From Chamaelirium japonicum (lineage: Eukaryota > Streptophyta > Magnoliopsida > Liliales > Melanthiaceae): 64,000 bases of DNA. Positions 35,852-45,458 of this stretch are shown piece after piece. The position numbers and the translations under genes are program-made. Location: NCBI GenBank assembly GCA_947650365.1, contig OX393551.1:64531644-64595643 (forward strand), in the 5' to 3' direction. Under the pieces are notes generated by a model, which ran no database searches, was not told where the DNA came from, and saw only the letters and a program-made list of their open reading frames with translations. Positions within the stretch are counted from its first letter, which is position 1, and every line of letters begins with the position of its first letter.

Positions 35852-37095
35852 ATGGGTCACGAAGAAAAAATGGTGGCTCCCCAGCAGCTGAAATCCACAG
35901 CTGATATGGGGTTATTCGCTTCCCCACCGCCACCACCGCCGCCGCCGTCGCCGCCTCTATTCGCTGGGGAGGGAGAATGCGGGGGCAGTGAGATGGGTTT
36001 CGAGCAAGGTTGGGGATTTAAGGGTTTCGAGGGGGAACATGGGGATGAGGAGCATGGCCACGGTGAGGAAGAGCATGGTGGTAGGGAGCGTGAGAATGGG
36101 CACGGCAAGCTCTGCCCCAGAGGCCATTGGAGGCCGGCTGAAGATGCCATGCTCAAGGAGCTCGTCTCCCAGTATGGCCCCCAAAACTGGAACATGATTG
36201 CTGAGAAACTCCAAGGGCAAGGGAGATCAGGTATACATACATCCAACCACAAAGGGATTTCAATTTCCCTTTCCTGTACGAGAAAAAAAAGAGGTTTTTT
36301 TGATGTTGGTTCATGGGATTTCAATCTCCCTGTGTCTGTGGGTCAGGGAAGAGCTGCAGGCTGAGATGGTTCAACCAGCTGGACCCAAGGATCAACAGGC
36401 GGGCCTTCAGCGAGGAGGAGGAGGACCGGCTCCTGGCCGCCCACCGGCTGTACGGGAACAAGTGGGCGCTGATTGCCAGGCTGTTCCCGGGGAGGACAGA
36501 CAATGCGGTGAAGAACCACTGGCACGTGATCACGGCGAGGAAACAGAGGGCGCACCCCAGCTCCCACAGGCGGAGGAAGCCCTCCAGCCCTCGGACGAAC
36601 CGCGGAGGCAGCAATTCATGCAGTGGGGCGCACTCCACCATCACCGGCACCGGAGATGGCTCCCCACCCACCTGCGCACCTCTCCCCCTCACCTCCACGA
36701 GGATCATCCATGGCTTCCTCAACTGCTGTTATAGCGCACCCCAGCAGCCCCACCCCTTTGATTTCCAAATGGGTATGTTCCCATCGATCTCGGCAGAGAT
36801 TTCGGTCGGTCAAATAAATTTTTTTTCTTCTTTTGTTTCAGAGTCTGATGAGAAGCTGGTGGCTGCAAGGAAAGGAGTAGTCCATGGGGAGTTTGGAGAG
36901 TCTGATGGTGGGTTCCATCATGGAGCCTCCATGATGGGTGCCACTGCTTTTGATCATCAGTCTGGTTATTCTGATTCAACCTCCGATGCCTCGGCCGCTG
37001 AATCGGTGGCCAACCACAAGAGCAGCAGCTGCTCGCATGGGGGCGCAGGCCATGAGAGGCCCTTCATCGATTTCCTGGGTGTTGGAGCAAGGTAG
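35852..37095 (+). CDS. R2R3-MYB transcription factor, subgroup 21 (MYB52/56/105/117-like)
   Basis: Nuclear DNA-binding regulator. Exons are 35852-36230, 36347-36772 and 36842-37095, giving 352 aa; the 69-bp second intron is inferred. The start is the first in-frame ATG; the open frame before it has none. R2 has Trp at about 93, 113 and 134 ([46 protein letters not shown]). R3 has Phe147 with Trp166 and Trp185 ([36 protein letters not shown]). The [11 protein letters not shown] start and the C-terminal [10 protein letters not shown] motif fit the MYB52/56/105/117 group, whose members act in organ boundaries, cell walls and seed size. R2 contains an extra Gly-Gln (LQGQGRSG where the family has LQGRSG), so W2-W3 spacing is 20 rather than 18. 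A poly-Pro run lies near residue 30. The (CT)n and (GA)n tracts precede it. Confidence 0.9.
36773..36841 (+). other. Short 69-bp intron in MYB that is also open in frame
   Basis: The segment starts GTATGT, ends with a T-rich tract and TTTCAG, and joins phase-1 codons to give FQMESDEKL. It is 23 codons long with no stop, so retention would add 23 residues without changing the frame. Intron features (strong T-rich 3' end, canonical borders) favour splicing. Confidence 0.6.
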
Positions 37096-38511
37096 AACAG
37101 GGGAGTTTGCCAGAATGTACATGAAGCCTAAAAATAGGAGGAATTTCGGAAGAAAAGAAAAAGGTAAAAAAAAAAATATAATAAGGAGGAAGAAGAAGAA
37201 GAAGGGAAGGGAGCAAAGACAGGTTGCTGCCCTTCAATCCTGTCTTCTGGGCCCTTTTGTTTTGGGGTTATTACGGAAACCAATGCTGTGGACTAAAGTT
37301 TAATTTCTAAACTAATGAGGTGTTGATGTTAACTGGTGGGATTCAAGTCACACTCCCTACCCAAAATCTTTGTAATCAGTTGACAAAACTAATTAAGAAA
37401 AAGTGCGATGATAGAGATTTAGTTGCAAAATCCATGTCTGGGGGAGGTTTGAGTATTCACAGTTTTTTACGGGCAAAAAGGTTTTGGGAGAAGTTTGACG
37501 TAAGTCCTCCTTGAGAGATGACTTTTAGTTGCAGGACATGTTTGGTTTTAAAATATAGCTCAAGTTTCTCCTTATGAATATATATTTTTTCTAAAACGAA
37601 TGTATACTCTTTCTAAAGATAAATATATACTTTTTCTGAAAGCGAATGTAGGGACCTTAGCTAATATAGAAAATTTAGGTGTCCTGCAGCTAATATTGAA
37701 AAATAGTTAAGGACCGTGACCTAATTTGCCGAAAGATTTTTGAGCTTGTTAGTGGGTATGATAGCTTGTGGTGCTCCTTGGTTAGGACCAGATACATTGG
37801 GGTGGGGGGGCGCTGCTAAGGCTGTGCACTTTAGAACAAAGATGTCTTTATGTCTTCTCCAGATGGACTATGAAGCCCATGTTGAGTCCCAAAGTAATGG
37901 TAATAATTATGAGCACATTGGTCCTAACACTCTTGAAGTTTTTTCCAGGAAAGTATCGTGCCATGCCCGATCACCCCGAGCGAGTTAGGGCATATTTACA
38001 TGGAAGAAAGGCATTTGGGTCATGCTGGCCCACGCACACACACATACACACGAGATCGGCATAAGCGTGGGCCAACTTGGGCTCTAAATGCCATTTGTGG
38101 ATATGATACCATCATGTCCCAAAACCCGAGTCGTAAGGAGAGATCCACTAGAGGGTATATGAAGCCGATCGTTATCTGGGGATGGATGGGGGACTATATC
38201 CCAACACAAGGTTTAAAATCTTGGCATCGAATGATAACTAAAAGAACACGCTCATGATACTTATCATTATACCATACATGTTCGTGAATATTTATACAAA
38301 TAAGATATTTAGGTGGCATTTTGCCTTACTGACTAATCCAAATTCCTTCACATCTGGGCGGCACCCCAACTAGTCCTTTCAAAAAAAAAAAAAATCAAGA
38401 TCGCTCGTGATAAATATCTTGAGATTTAGTGCTAGCTAGGTGAGATTCCCACTCCTTTGACATGCAAGATGACCCTCCAAATTTGCTCAAACTAGCCCCA
38501 CTGGCTTTCAG
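37096..38511. other. 3' flank of MYB and intergenic DNA
   Basis: Purine- and A-rich sequence follows the stop codon (37,150-37,215) and probably belongs to the 3' UTR. Beyond about 37,330 only small unrelated frames exist and no domain is recognised. A (CA)-rich patch lies at 38,033-38,052. Confidence 0.4.
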
Positions 38512-38734
38512 CATTATTTTTACAGAAATTTTTGAAAAACGGAATGAAACATATTAATAATTTAATAAACGGAACGAAAGTTGGAAAATTGTCAAAAACG
38601 GACTATTACGCCATCTCAAATGGCGTATAGTCTTTACGCCATTTGAGATGGCGTAAAACTCAAAAGATTTTTTAAAATGCCGATAATACCCTTCATTTAT
38701 GCCATCTGAGATGGCGTAAAGTAAAAGGTGGGGG

Positions 38735-39190
38735 TAGGGGTGACAATGGGTCAGGTTGGGTCGGGTTGAGACACCCAACCCGAACCCGACCCGTTTAATA
38801 AACGGGTCAAAAACTTAAACCCAAACCCGACCCGCCTAATAAACGGGTTGACCCAACCCGACCCGTTTAACCCGTTTACTAAACAAGTCGGGTCGTGTCG
38901 GGTTAGGTTGGGTCAACATAACCCATGTAAACCTGTCGGGTTGGGTCAGACGGATCGGATTGGGCCGGGTTGGGTCGGGTCAGTTCGGGTTGGCTCGGGT
39001 CGGGTTGACACGACCCATTTGGTAAACGGGTCAATTCGGGTCAATCGGGTTATAAGTACAAACCCGAACCCGACCCATTAAATAAACGGGTCAATCGGGT
39101 CGACCTGTTTATGACCCGAATCCGTTTAGGCCAAACCCAAACCCGCTAACTTCGGGTCGGGTTCGGTCGGGTCAAGAATTGCCACGCCTA
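38735..39190. mobile_element. Non-autonomous hAT-like element, 456 bp, perfect 8-bp target duplication
   Basis: The left end TAGGGGTGACAAT and the reverse complement of the right end TAGGCGTGGCAAT form the terminal repeats. GGTGGGGG flanks exactly at 38,727-38,734 and 39,191-39,198. The interior is almost wholly GGGTCGGGTT-type words on the left and ACCCGACCC-type words on the right, giving strong strand asymmetry and fold-back potential. No coding capacity. Confidence 0.88.
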
Positions 39191-39617
39191 GGTGGGGGGT
39201 AAAGTCTAATTCAAGGCAAAGTCTAATTCAAGGCAAAGTTACACGACACGACTCATTGCCACCCCTAGCTGCAACTTGGGCGGGCCGGCCAACCCGAACC
39301 CAACCCGACTTTGGGCGGGTTAACCCGAACCCACCCCGCACAACCCGACGGGTTGGGCGGGGCTAAGTTTAAACGAACATTGGGTTGGGTTGGGGTACAA
39401 AAGACGCTGAGCAGGGGCTTTGCGGTTTGGGGTATAAAAAAAAAGGGCATTGTTGGTATTAAAGGATTGTTGAGTAAGTTATTGAGAAACGCTAGGGATA
39501 CGGGGGCTAATTACAGATTTTTGGGGTATGAATAAAATTTCCCTTTTTATTTACTCAAAGGCTTTACGCTATTGAGTAAATAAAAAAGAGTTATTTTGAC
39601 TTTACCCCCCAAACTTT

Positions 39618-39822
39618 GCCTTGAATTAGACTTTACCCCCCACAATTTCATTAATTAGACTTTACCCCTCAAAAGTAACTGCTCCGTCAGCTCACCCCCA
39701 AAACTTTATTTCTTTTCCGTCAGCTCACCCTTTCTCTTAGATGGTGAGTTGACGGAAAGTTAGTTTTGGGGGTTAAAGTCTAATTAATGAAAATGTGGGG
39801 GGTAAAGTCTAATTCAAGGCAA
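39618..39822. mobile_element. Inverted-repeat MITE with GACTTTACCCCCC words
   Basis: The left arm gccttgaattagactttacc and following bases pair with the right arm ggtaaagtctaattcaaggc. Pairing continues through tcattaattagacttta and gtcagctcacc/ggtgagttgac. A further copy of gtaaagtctaattcaaggc, doubled, lies at 39,197-39,238 beside the hAT insertion. Confidence 0.6.
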
Positions 39823-40255
39823 AATAAAGGGCAATTTCAAATGGCGTAAATAAAGAACAATTTCGGGATAGAATAAAAAAGGGATAGAATGAAAAAAAAA
39901 TTAAATAAATAAGCAAAAGGTATTTACGCCATGCGTAAATAAAGGGCAGTTTCGGCATCTTAATTTTTTTGCTATAGTATTACGTCATCTCAAATGACGT
40001 AAAGACTATACGCCGCGTAATAGTCCGTTTTTGACAATTTTTCAACTTTCGTTCAGTTTATTAAATTATTAATATTTTTCATTCCGTTTCTTAAAAATTT
40101 CTGTTATTTTTATGAATATTTATATTTTTTTTTGAACAAATAAATCTTTAGCTTGGCACTTCTCTTCTTCCTTTGTGAAACCTGTTAAGTCCCCAACATA
40201 AGTTCCTTGTATTGATTTGCGTTTCATTTTGGAATGACTTTCAGCTATACAATAT

Positions 40256-40551
40256 TAGGGGTGGGACTTGGACGGGTTTGAAGGTCTGCTCATGCCCAAC
40301 CCGACCTACACACAGCTCAACCCGTTTTGCCCATGCAACCCGGAGAACCTGTTGAAGCTCAACCCGTGCATGCCCATGTCAAGTTGCTCGGATTGCCCAA
40401 TTTGCTAAGAAATGGACGGGCTGGTCGGATTAGACGGGTTTAATTTGCTCCAATAAATAGAAATACTTAATCCCTTAAAACCAAAACAAGAAAAAAAAAA
40501 GTATTCTATTAACCAACAATTGCAACCACTACAAAAAATAAAATCAACCAA

Positions 40552-40621
<70 letters not shown>

Positions 40622-40997
40622 ATTCTGTAAAACATCAATCGAATGGATGTGGTGATGGATCCAAAACAGCAGCCCTACAAGCATGTATGCCATTATACTC
40701 GTCTACTCGGGCTCCTCGGGTTAGTGCCATTATACTCGCCTACTCGGGCTCCTCAGGTTCTTCGGGTTAGTGCCATTATACTCGCCTACTTGGGCTCCTC
40801 GGGTTCTTCGGGTTAGGAAAGATGATGCCCAAACCCGTCCAAATTGAAATTGGAATGATCTTTTTTTTGGGCATCATCTTTTCTAACCCGAAAAACCCGA
40901 GGAGCCAAATTGAAATCGGACTGATGCTCCATGTTTGTCCATTGTTCGGGTTGGGAGGGTCGAGTTCGGGTCAGACTTGCCCAAGTCCCACCCCTTA
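40256..40997. mobile_element. Non-autonomous hAT-like element, 742 bp
   Basis: The left end TAGGGGTGGGACTTGGAC and the reverse complement of the right end TAAGGGGTGGGACTTGGGC form terminal repeats. TACAATAT on the left and TACAACAT on the right are an 8-bp target duplication with one mismatch. Inside are a (CT)n tract and a 37- to 46-bp unit (gccattatactcgcctactc, gggctcctcgggtt) present three times at 40,688-40,815. Confidence 0.8.
40553..40620. repeat. (CT)n microsatellite inside a hAT element
   Basis: About 33 uninterrupted CT units; the Arg-Glu frame on the minus strand is this tract. Confidence 0.9.
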
Positions 40998-41131
40998 TAC
41001 AACATGAAAATTAAAATGATTTGTTTTTTATACACCTGCTGGATAGGAGTGACAATATACAGGCTTTTGCCTAACATAACAGTATATTGGGTGCAAAACT
41101 TTCGAAATTCAGTTGGGTGGCCGGGTGGGTT

Positions 41132-41158
41132 GGGGGGGGGGGGGGGGGGGGGGGGGGG
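41132..41158. repeat. Poly-G run (27 nt)
   Basis: Twenty-seven consecutive G preceded by ggccgggtgggttg. The true length is uncertain. Confidence 0.85.
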
Positions 41159-43651
41159 TTGCTATCCCATTCGCCCCTATGTGGCTCCACCCTTTCCAGT
41201 GATGTCCGGTAAGGATGACAAGGAGAAATATAAATTGTAGGGTTTATGACGACCTCCACCAATGCAACAAGGAAAGCAAACATTCGGAGATCTTCAACAA
41301 TATTTAACAAAGAGAAAGCAAGTGGTGGGATTTTCGATGATATTTGGCGAAGCCATTAAGAAAGCAAACTCCTAGCAACCTCCGATGACAAGGGTCTCAT
41401 GATAAATAGAAACAAAAGTGGTGTGCTTTCCAACGACTTTTAGGCGAGATAGAAAAAACAAACTCCCGACAACCTCCGACAATGGTTCCTTAGTAAGAAA
41501 TAACACACATGGTGGGCTTCCCAGTGACCTCTCCCTAAAACAATGGGAAGTTAAGTAAACTCTCGGTGACCTCAGTAAGCCACCATAAGGTCTACACAAA
41601 GATCTTGTGTCAAACCTTGTGTCGACGCAAAATTCTTACGTCAAGAAAAATGAGAAGATATTAATTTGTGTCGGACATTGCATTCTTGTGTCGGATCTCA
41701 CATTAGCCATATTGCTTTGCCAAAAGCAACAACAAAACCAACACAAAGTCCACACAAACATGTTGCGTCGACTACCCTCGACGCAAGATTTTTACGCAAA
41801 CTTGCGTTGGCATTGCGTGAGTTTGCCATGACTTTGTGTTGGCTTTTAGAGGTCGTTGGGACAATGCTTTCCCTGTTTCTTCGCTGATGGCCACTGAAAA
41901 CCCCACCATTTACGTTCCTCCTTACTAGGGAACCCTCATCACTGTTCACATGGTGTTTGCTTTCTCCCTTGCTTAGCCGGAGTTCCTCGGTAGTATCTTT
42001 TCTACAATGATTCGTTGGAGGTCGCTGAAAATCCTATCAGCTACATTCCTTCTTGTCGTTGAACTCTCATCGAAAGTCATCGCGAGGGTTGTCGAGAGTT
42101 TACCTTTCTCATTACATTGTTGGAGCCAAATACCAAATATAAAACGCAAGAAGAGATTTACATAGAAAGACTAAGAAGGATTGACAAAAGAAAAAACGAT
42201 ACCTTGGCGGTATTTTCATCCAAAAAAAAACCTAAAATACAAACAAACAATGATTTTTTTTTAGACGTGAGGCCCATAAAAGTAAAGGAAAAAAACAACT
42301 AGGGCCAGTTTGATAAATACGTGCTGTTGAGGTTATTTTGTAAAAAAACTAAACAAAAGCTCAGTTCGCAAAACACAGAGATTATACTTGTTCTGATTTT
42401 TTTTTTTCTTTGCTGGGAGTGTCTTTTCTCTCTCTACTTTTCTCTCCAGTATCTCTCTCTCTCTCTACTTTTCTTTCCAGTCTCTCTCTCTCACTGAGAT
42501 GGTGTTGTTGGGATTCTGTTCTGGGTACCTCTGAGCACTTAAAAGCACTCACTCAAAGCAGAGAGTAGAACAAGAAGAAAACTAGGAGACTCCTTTCATT
42601 GCCAAACCCTCCCATTTATTTTGCTATTTAAAGGTCATCTCTAGGATTTCGTGCCAGATCAGTCACAGGGCCTACCACCCCCTAACCTACAACAGAGGAG
42701 GAGAGGAGGAGGAGCTGGAGGTGGAGGGGGGGAGCTTATCACAAAAGGGAAATGGCCCTTTGGCTGAGGACATGATGTGAAGTTATGAAGCAAAGAGGGG
42801 TAGTCACTGTTGTTGAGGGCTGGCTTCTAGCGAGCTAGCTCCAACTCCATTGAGGGTGGTGACTCAAAGGAGATGGGGGGCCTGGTTTACCTTTAACCCT
42901 TCACAACTTCATATCACGATTTCAAGTGATGGACGTCAATGTCATTGTAGTAAAGGGAGGGTTCAGTGGGGTGGTTGGTGGTGTGTCCTTCACAATTAAC
43001 CCCTCCAACTTTGGTTCTTTCACTCCAACAAAAACATTTTTTGACGACGGGCATTAACCGTCGGTCAGAAAAAAGCTTTGCCGATGAAACTATTTACTCT
43101 CGCTAACCATCGGAGAAGAAGGTATCAAGAAAAAAAATTATGATGGTATAATATCTGTACATGTATGTATGAATAAAACATGGTGAGCGAGCACCGTAAC
43201 AACGATTTCATGATTGAATAATCTAGCATGAATGCATATTCAATTACAACACTAGATGATATCTATGTGTTAGAATATTATACCTTCGTGTGGAGCTTTT
43301 AACTGCAGAGAATTTTTTTCTTCGTCAATGGCGGCGGCATGTAGATGAAGATCCTTGCGATGGGTGAAGTCCCTTGCAATGGATGAAGAAGTCTCGCGAA
43401 AGAGATGATGCCTTATTGTTCACCCAATCTCGCACGTAGAACAGGCTTCCACACCTTGATCTCTGAGTTACCTCAAGCATGTGGGCTTCTCCTCTCTCTC
43501 GCACAGACCAAATGCAGAAGAAAAATGAGAGAGGGTGCCAAAATTCAGCAATGTGCTAATCATGGGGCCGCATCCTCTCCCACTTTAAATAGGTCACGAA
43601 GCCTAGCTTATAGGGGGAGAGGGGGGCGACCACATGGTTAGCAACTTGTAG
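41159..43651. other. Repeat-rich intergenic DNA, no gene recognised
   Basis: At 41,300-42,110 the words gacctccgac, caacgactttt, cgctgaaaatcc and their reverse complements recur. At 41,640-41,830 gtgtcgg/gcgtcgac words recur. This clustering resembles the subterminal repeats of CACTA elements, but no CACTA terminus was found. At 43,030-43,110 accgtcggtcagaaa words resemble the CACTA-like piece at 47,697. The frame at 43,405-43,641 has no recognised domain. Confidence 0.35.
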
Positions 43652-43677
43652 CCCCCCCCCCCCCCCCCCCCCCCCCC
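43652..43677. repeat. Poly-C run (26 nt)
   Basis: Twenty-six consecutive C. Together with the three long G runs this is an unusual number of G/C homopolymers for one 64-kb plant window. Confidence 0.85.
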
Positions 43678-43991
43678 AGCTAGCCGTGCACCCTAGCTTG
43701 CAGGGGTTGTGTTCAAGTCCGTATTACTCCCCATGTGCATTTATGTGGCCCTTGCACATAGCTATAATGGCTAGCCCCTCTTAAGCCCTTGCACATAGCC
43801 ATAGTGGCTGGCCACCTAGGCTTGCGCAAGCAAGTTGTGGCAGGGCCCTATAGCATGCGTAAGCCTATAATGGCCGGCTCCCTTGTAGGGCTGCAACTTG
43901 GGCGAGTTGGACCAGACCCAACCCAACCTGAATTTTGGGTGGGTTTGGGTTGATGTATTTGAAGATATTGTCCGCTTTGCCCGCGCCCGCA

Positions 43992-44057
43992 CGAGAACTC
44001 TAGGGGGGTCACCCATCCTAGTATTATCGTCCGAGTATACTTAACTACGGAGTTCTT
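43992..44057 (-). ncRNA. 5S rRNA-like segment in left Cassandra LTR
   Basis: Read on the minus strand it matches the 3' two-thirds of plant 5S rRNA: aactccgtagttaagtatac, then actaggatgggtgacc, then gagttctcgt. The pol III A-box region carries changes (aagtatac for aagcgtgc), and the IE region (gagagtag) is mutated. It is part of a transposon, not a 5S gene. Confidence 0.8.
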
Positions 44058-44150
44058 ATGAAATTTGTAGTGGCACACGTTTTAAAATGCGTCTTAGCAG
44101 AAAAGATGGTGAGCCCCCAAACATATGATATTGTCATCTATTGGTATATT

Positions 44151-44210
44151 GGGCATCGAACCCTCAATCTCAAGGTTTTGAACTAGCGTGGTTACCATCG
44201 AACCATCTGG
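44151..44210 (-). ncRNA. tRNA-like segment in left Cassandra LTR
   Basis: On the minus strand gatggttcgatggtaaccac is followed after about 26 nt by gagggttcgatgccc, arranged like the A and B boxes of a tRNA-derived pol III promoter. The second word fits GGTTCGANNCC exactly (GGTTCGATGCC). The right LTR has the same insert; the second Cassandra at 48.3 kb lacks it. Confidence 0.55.
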
Positions 44211-44518
44211 AATGCGTCTTCTATGTTTGGAAGGGAATATTATATACGTAGCTCAGGATCTTCTTCTTTTCAAGCGATATGAGGCTAACTTGTGGCCTTG
44301 TACACCTCATCTTACATCATCTCATCTCATCCATCTAGGCATCATAGCCTCAGGAGTTATGGCTATTGGATCTTGGTCATAACAATCTATCCCCCTTAAG
44401 GGCTACACATCCACGTGTAGGGTTAGACGCCCCCATTGCGAGGAGAACCAGCTTTGAGATCATTTTGTAACGTTCGCCCCAAACACACAGGATATTGTCC
44501 GTTTTGTCCGTGCCCGAA

Positions 44519-44590
44519 CGAGAACTTCCCAAGGGGGTCACCCATTCTAATACTACTCTCGCTTAAGCACGCTTAACTACAGAGTTGATC
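44519..44590 (-). ncRNA. 5S rRNA-like segment in right Cassandra LTR
   Basis: Better preserved than in the left LTR. On the minus strand it reads aactctgtagttaagcgtgc, then ttaagcgagagtagtattag, then aatgggtgacccccttggg. The A-box, intermediate element and C-box regions of the 5S internal promoter are all recognisable. Confidence 0.85.
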
Positions 44591-44685
44591 TTATAAAATC
44601 CGTAGTGACGCACAATTTTAAAAAGTGTCTTGGCAAGAAATGTGGTGAGCCCCGAAACACAAGATATTATCCTCTATTGGTTTAT

Positions 44686-44745
44686 TCGGTATCGAACCCT
44701 TAACCTCAAGGTTTTGAACTAGCGTAGTGACCATCAAACCACCAA
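44686..44745 (-). ncRNA. tRNA-like segment in right Cassandra LTR
   Basis: The minus strand carries tggtttgatggtcactacgc (A-box-like) and aagggttcgatacc (B box; GGTTCGATACC at 44,688-44,698 fits the consensus). It lies upstream of the 5S-like segment in the element's own orientation and downstream of the TATATAA box. Confidence 0.55.
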
Positions 44746-45458
44746 GAATGTATCTTCTATGGTTGGGAGGGAAAATTATATAAGTAGCTCATGATCTTCT
44801 TTTCTCCAGACAATGTGGGGCTAACTCGTGGCTTTGTACACCTCACCTCAACACACCTCATCCATATTGGTATCACTGCCTCAGGAGTCTTGGTTATTGG
44901 ATCTTGGTCGTTACAGTTACAGTTGAAAAAATACAACCCGAGTTGAATTTGGGTCGGGTTCAGGTTGAAAGGTCAGGCAACCTGACCCAACTTGAACCAG
45001 AGTACTCATGTATATCTATGAGTTTGTTATATATAGGTAGCAATCACAACCATCTCGTGTACTCATATGTTGAGGGGTCAAAGTCATAGTCATCCGTTTC
45101 ACCAAGTCCCAATCTATTTATTTGCTTCTTGCTTATCAAGGAAAGACATATCTAATGATCTCGTAAATTGCATGGATAGAAATGTAAAAATAGTTGTATG
45201 GTAGTGATAACAAGTATACGATTTTTTTTAGATTTTGATCTTCAAAGAATAAAATTTTAAACTATAAGTATACCCGAATCTGCACAACCCGACTCATCCT
45301 ACCAACTTAGGCTAACCCGGGCATTGAAATTTTTACTTGGGTTGGGTATCTCGGGTTGGAGGTTAGGTTAGGCTAGGTTAGGGTTGGGGGTTTAAGTTTT
45401 TGGGTTATGCTTGGGTTTGACCCCCAACCCGACCCAACCCACCCGAGTTGAAGCCCTA

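Larger units (their letters stand above)
38512..40112. mobile_element. Large foldback element, 1.6 kb, with inserted elements
   Basis: The left arm (about 38,512-38,660) and the reverse complement of the right arm (about 39,960-40,112) match closely. Shared words are aacggaatgaaa, attaataatttaataaac, gaacgaaagttg, attgtcaaaaacggactatt and agtctttacg. Inside the arms the palindromic word ACGCCAT-CTCAAA-TGGCGT recurs several times. The interior holds a hAT element (38,735-39,190), fused hAT-like ends at about 39,245-39,420 and an inverted-repeat element at 39,618-39,822. No transposase is visible, so the class is unknown. Confidence 0.6.
43954..44921 (-). mobile_element. Complete Cassandra-type TRIM retroelement, 968 bp
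   Basis: Cassandra elements are small, gag-less LTR elements of plants whose LTRs carry 5S rRNA-like sequence. The two LTRs are 43,954-44,384 and 44,466-44,921. In the minus orientation they start TGTTATGACC or TGTAACTGTAACGACC and end with TACA. The internal part is only 81 bp. Its primer site is a decayed tRNA-Met match beside the right LTR (44,450-44,465). A purine tract (reverse of atctatcccccttaa, 44,385-44,399) precedes the left LTR. GTTGA flanks both ends (43,949-43,953 and 44,922-44,926), a 5-bp target duplication. The left LTR lost about 18 bp at its outer end. A TATATAA box lies in each LTR. Confidence 0.88.
43886..45458. mobile_element. hAT-like element interrupted by a Cassandra retroelement
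   Basis: The left end TAGGGCTGCAACTTGGGCG and the reverse complement of the right end TAGGGCTTCAACTCGGG match. CTCCCTTG and CCCCCTTG flank them, an 8-bp duplication with one mismatch. Without the inserted Cassandra (43,954-44,921 plus one target copy) the element is about 600 bp, like its relatives at 33.3 and 38.7 kb. It consists of GGGTTGGG/AACCCGACCC words with no transposase. Confidence 0.8.

Noticed and set aside
35857..36324. 155-aa minus-strand frame opposite MYB exon 1
   Set aside because: It is the antisense shadow of the coding exon, with Pro/Ser runs mirroring the sense codons.
44519..44590. A functional 5S rRNA gene
   Set aside because: The 5' third of 5S rRNA is missing and the segment lies inside Cassandra LTRs.
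44686..44745. A functional tRNA gene
   Set aside because: No acceptor stem or full cloverleaf can be formed; only A- and B-box-like words are kept.
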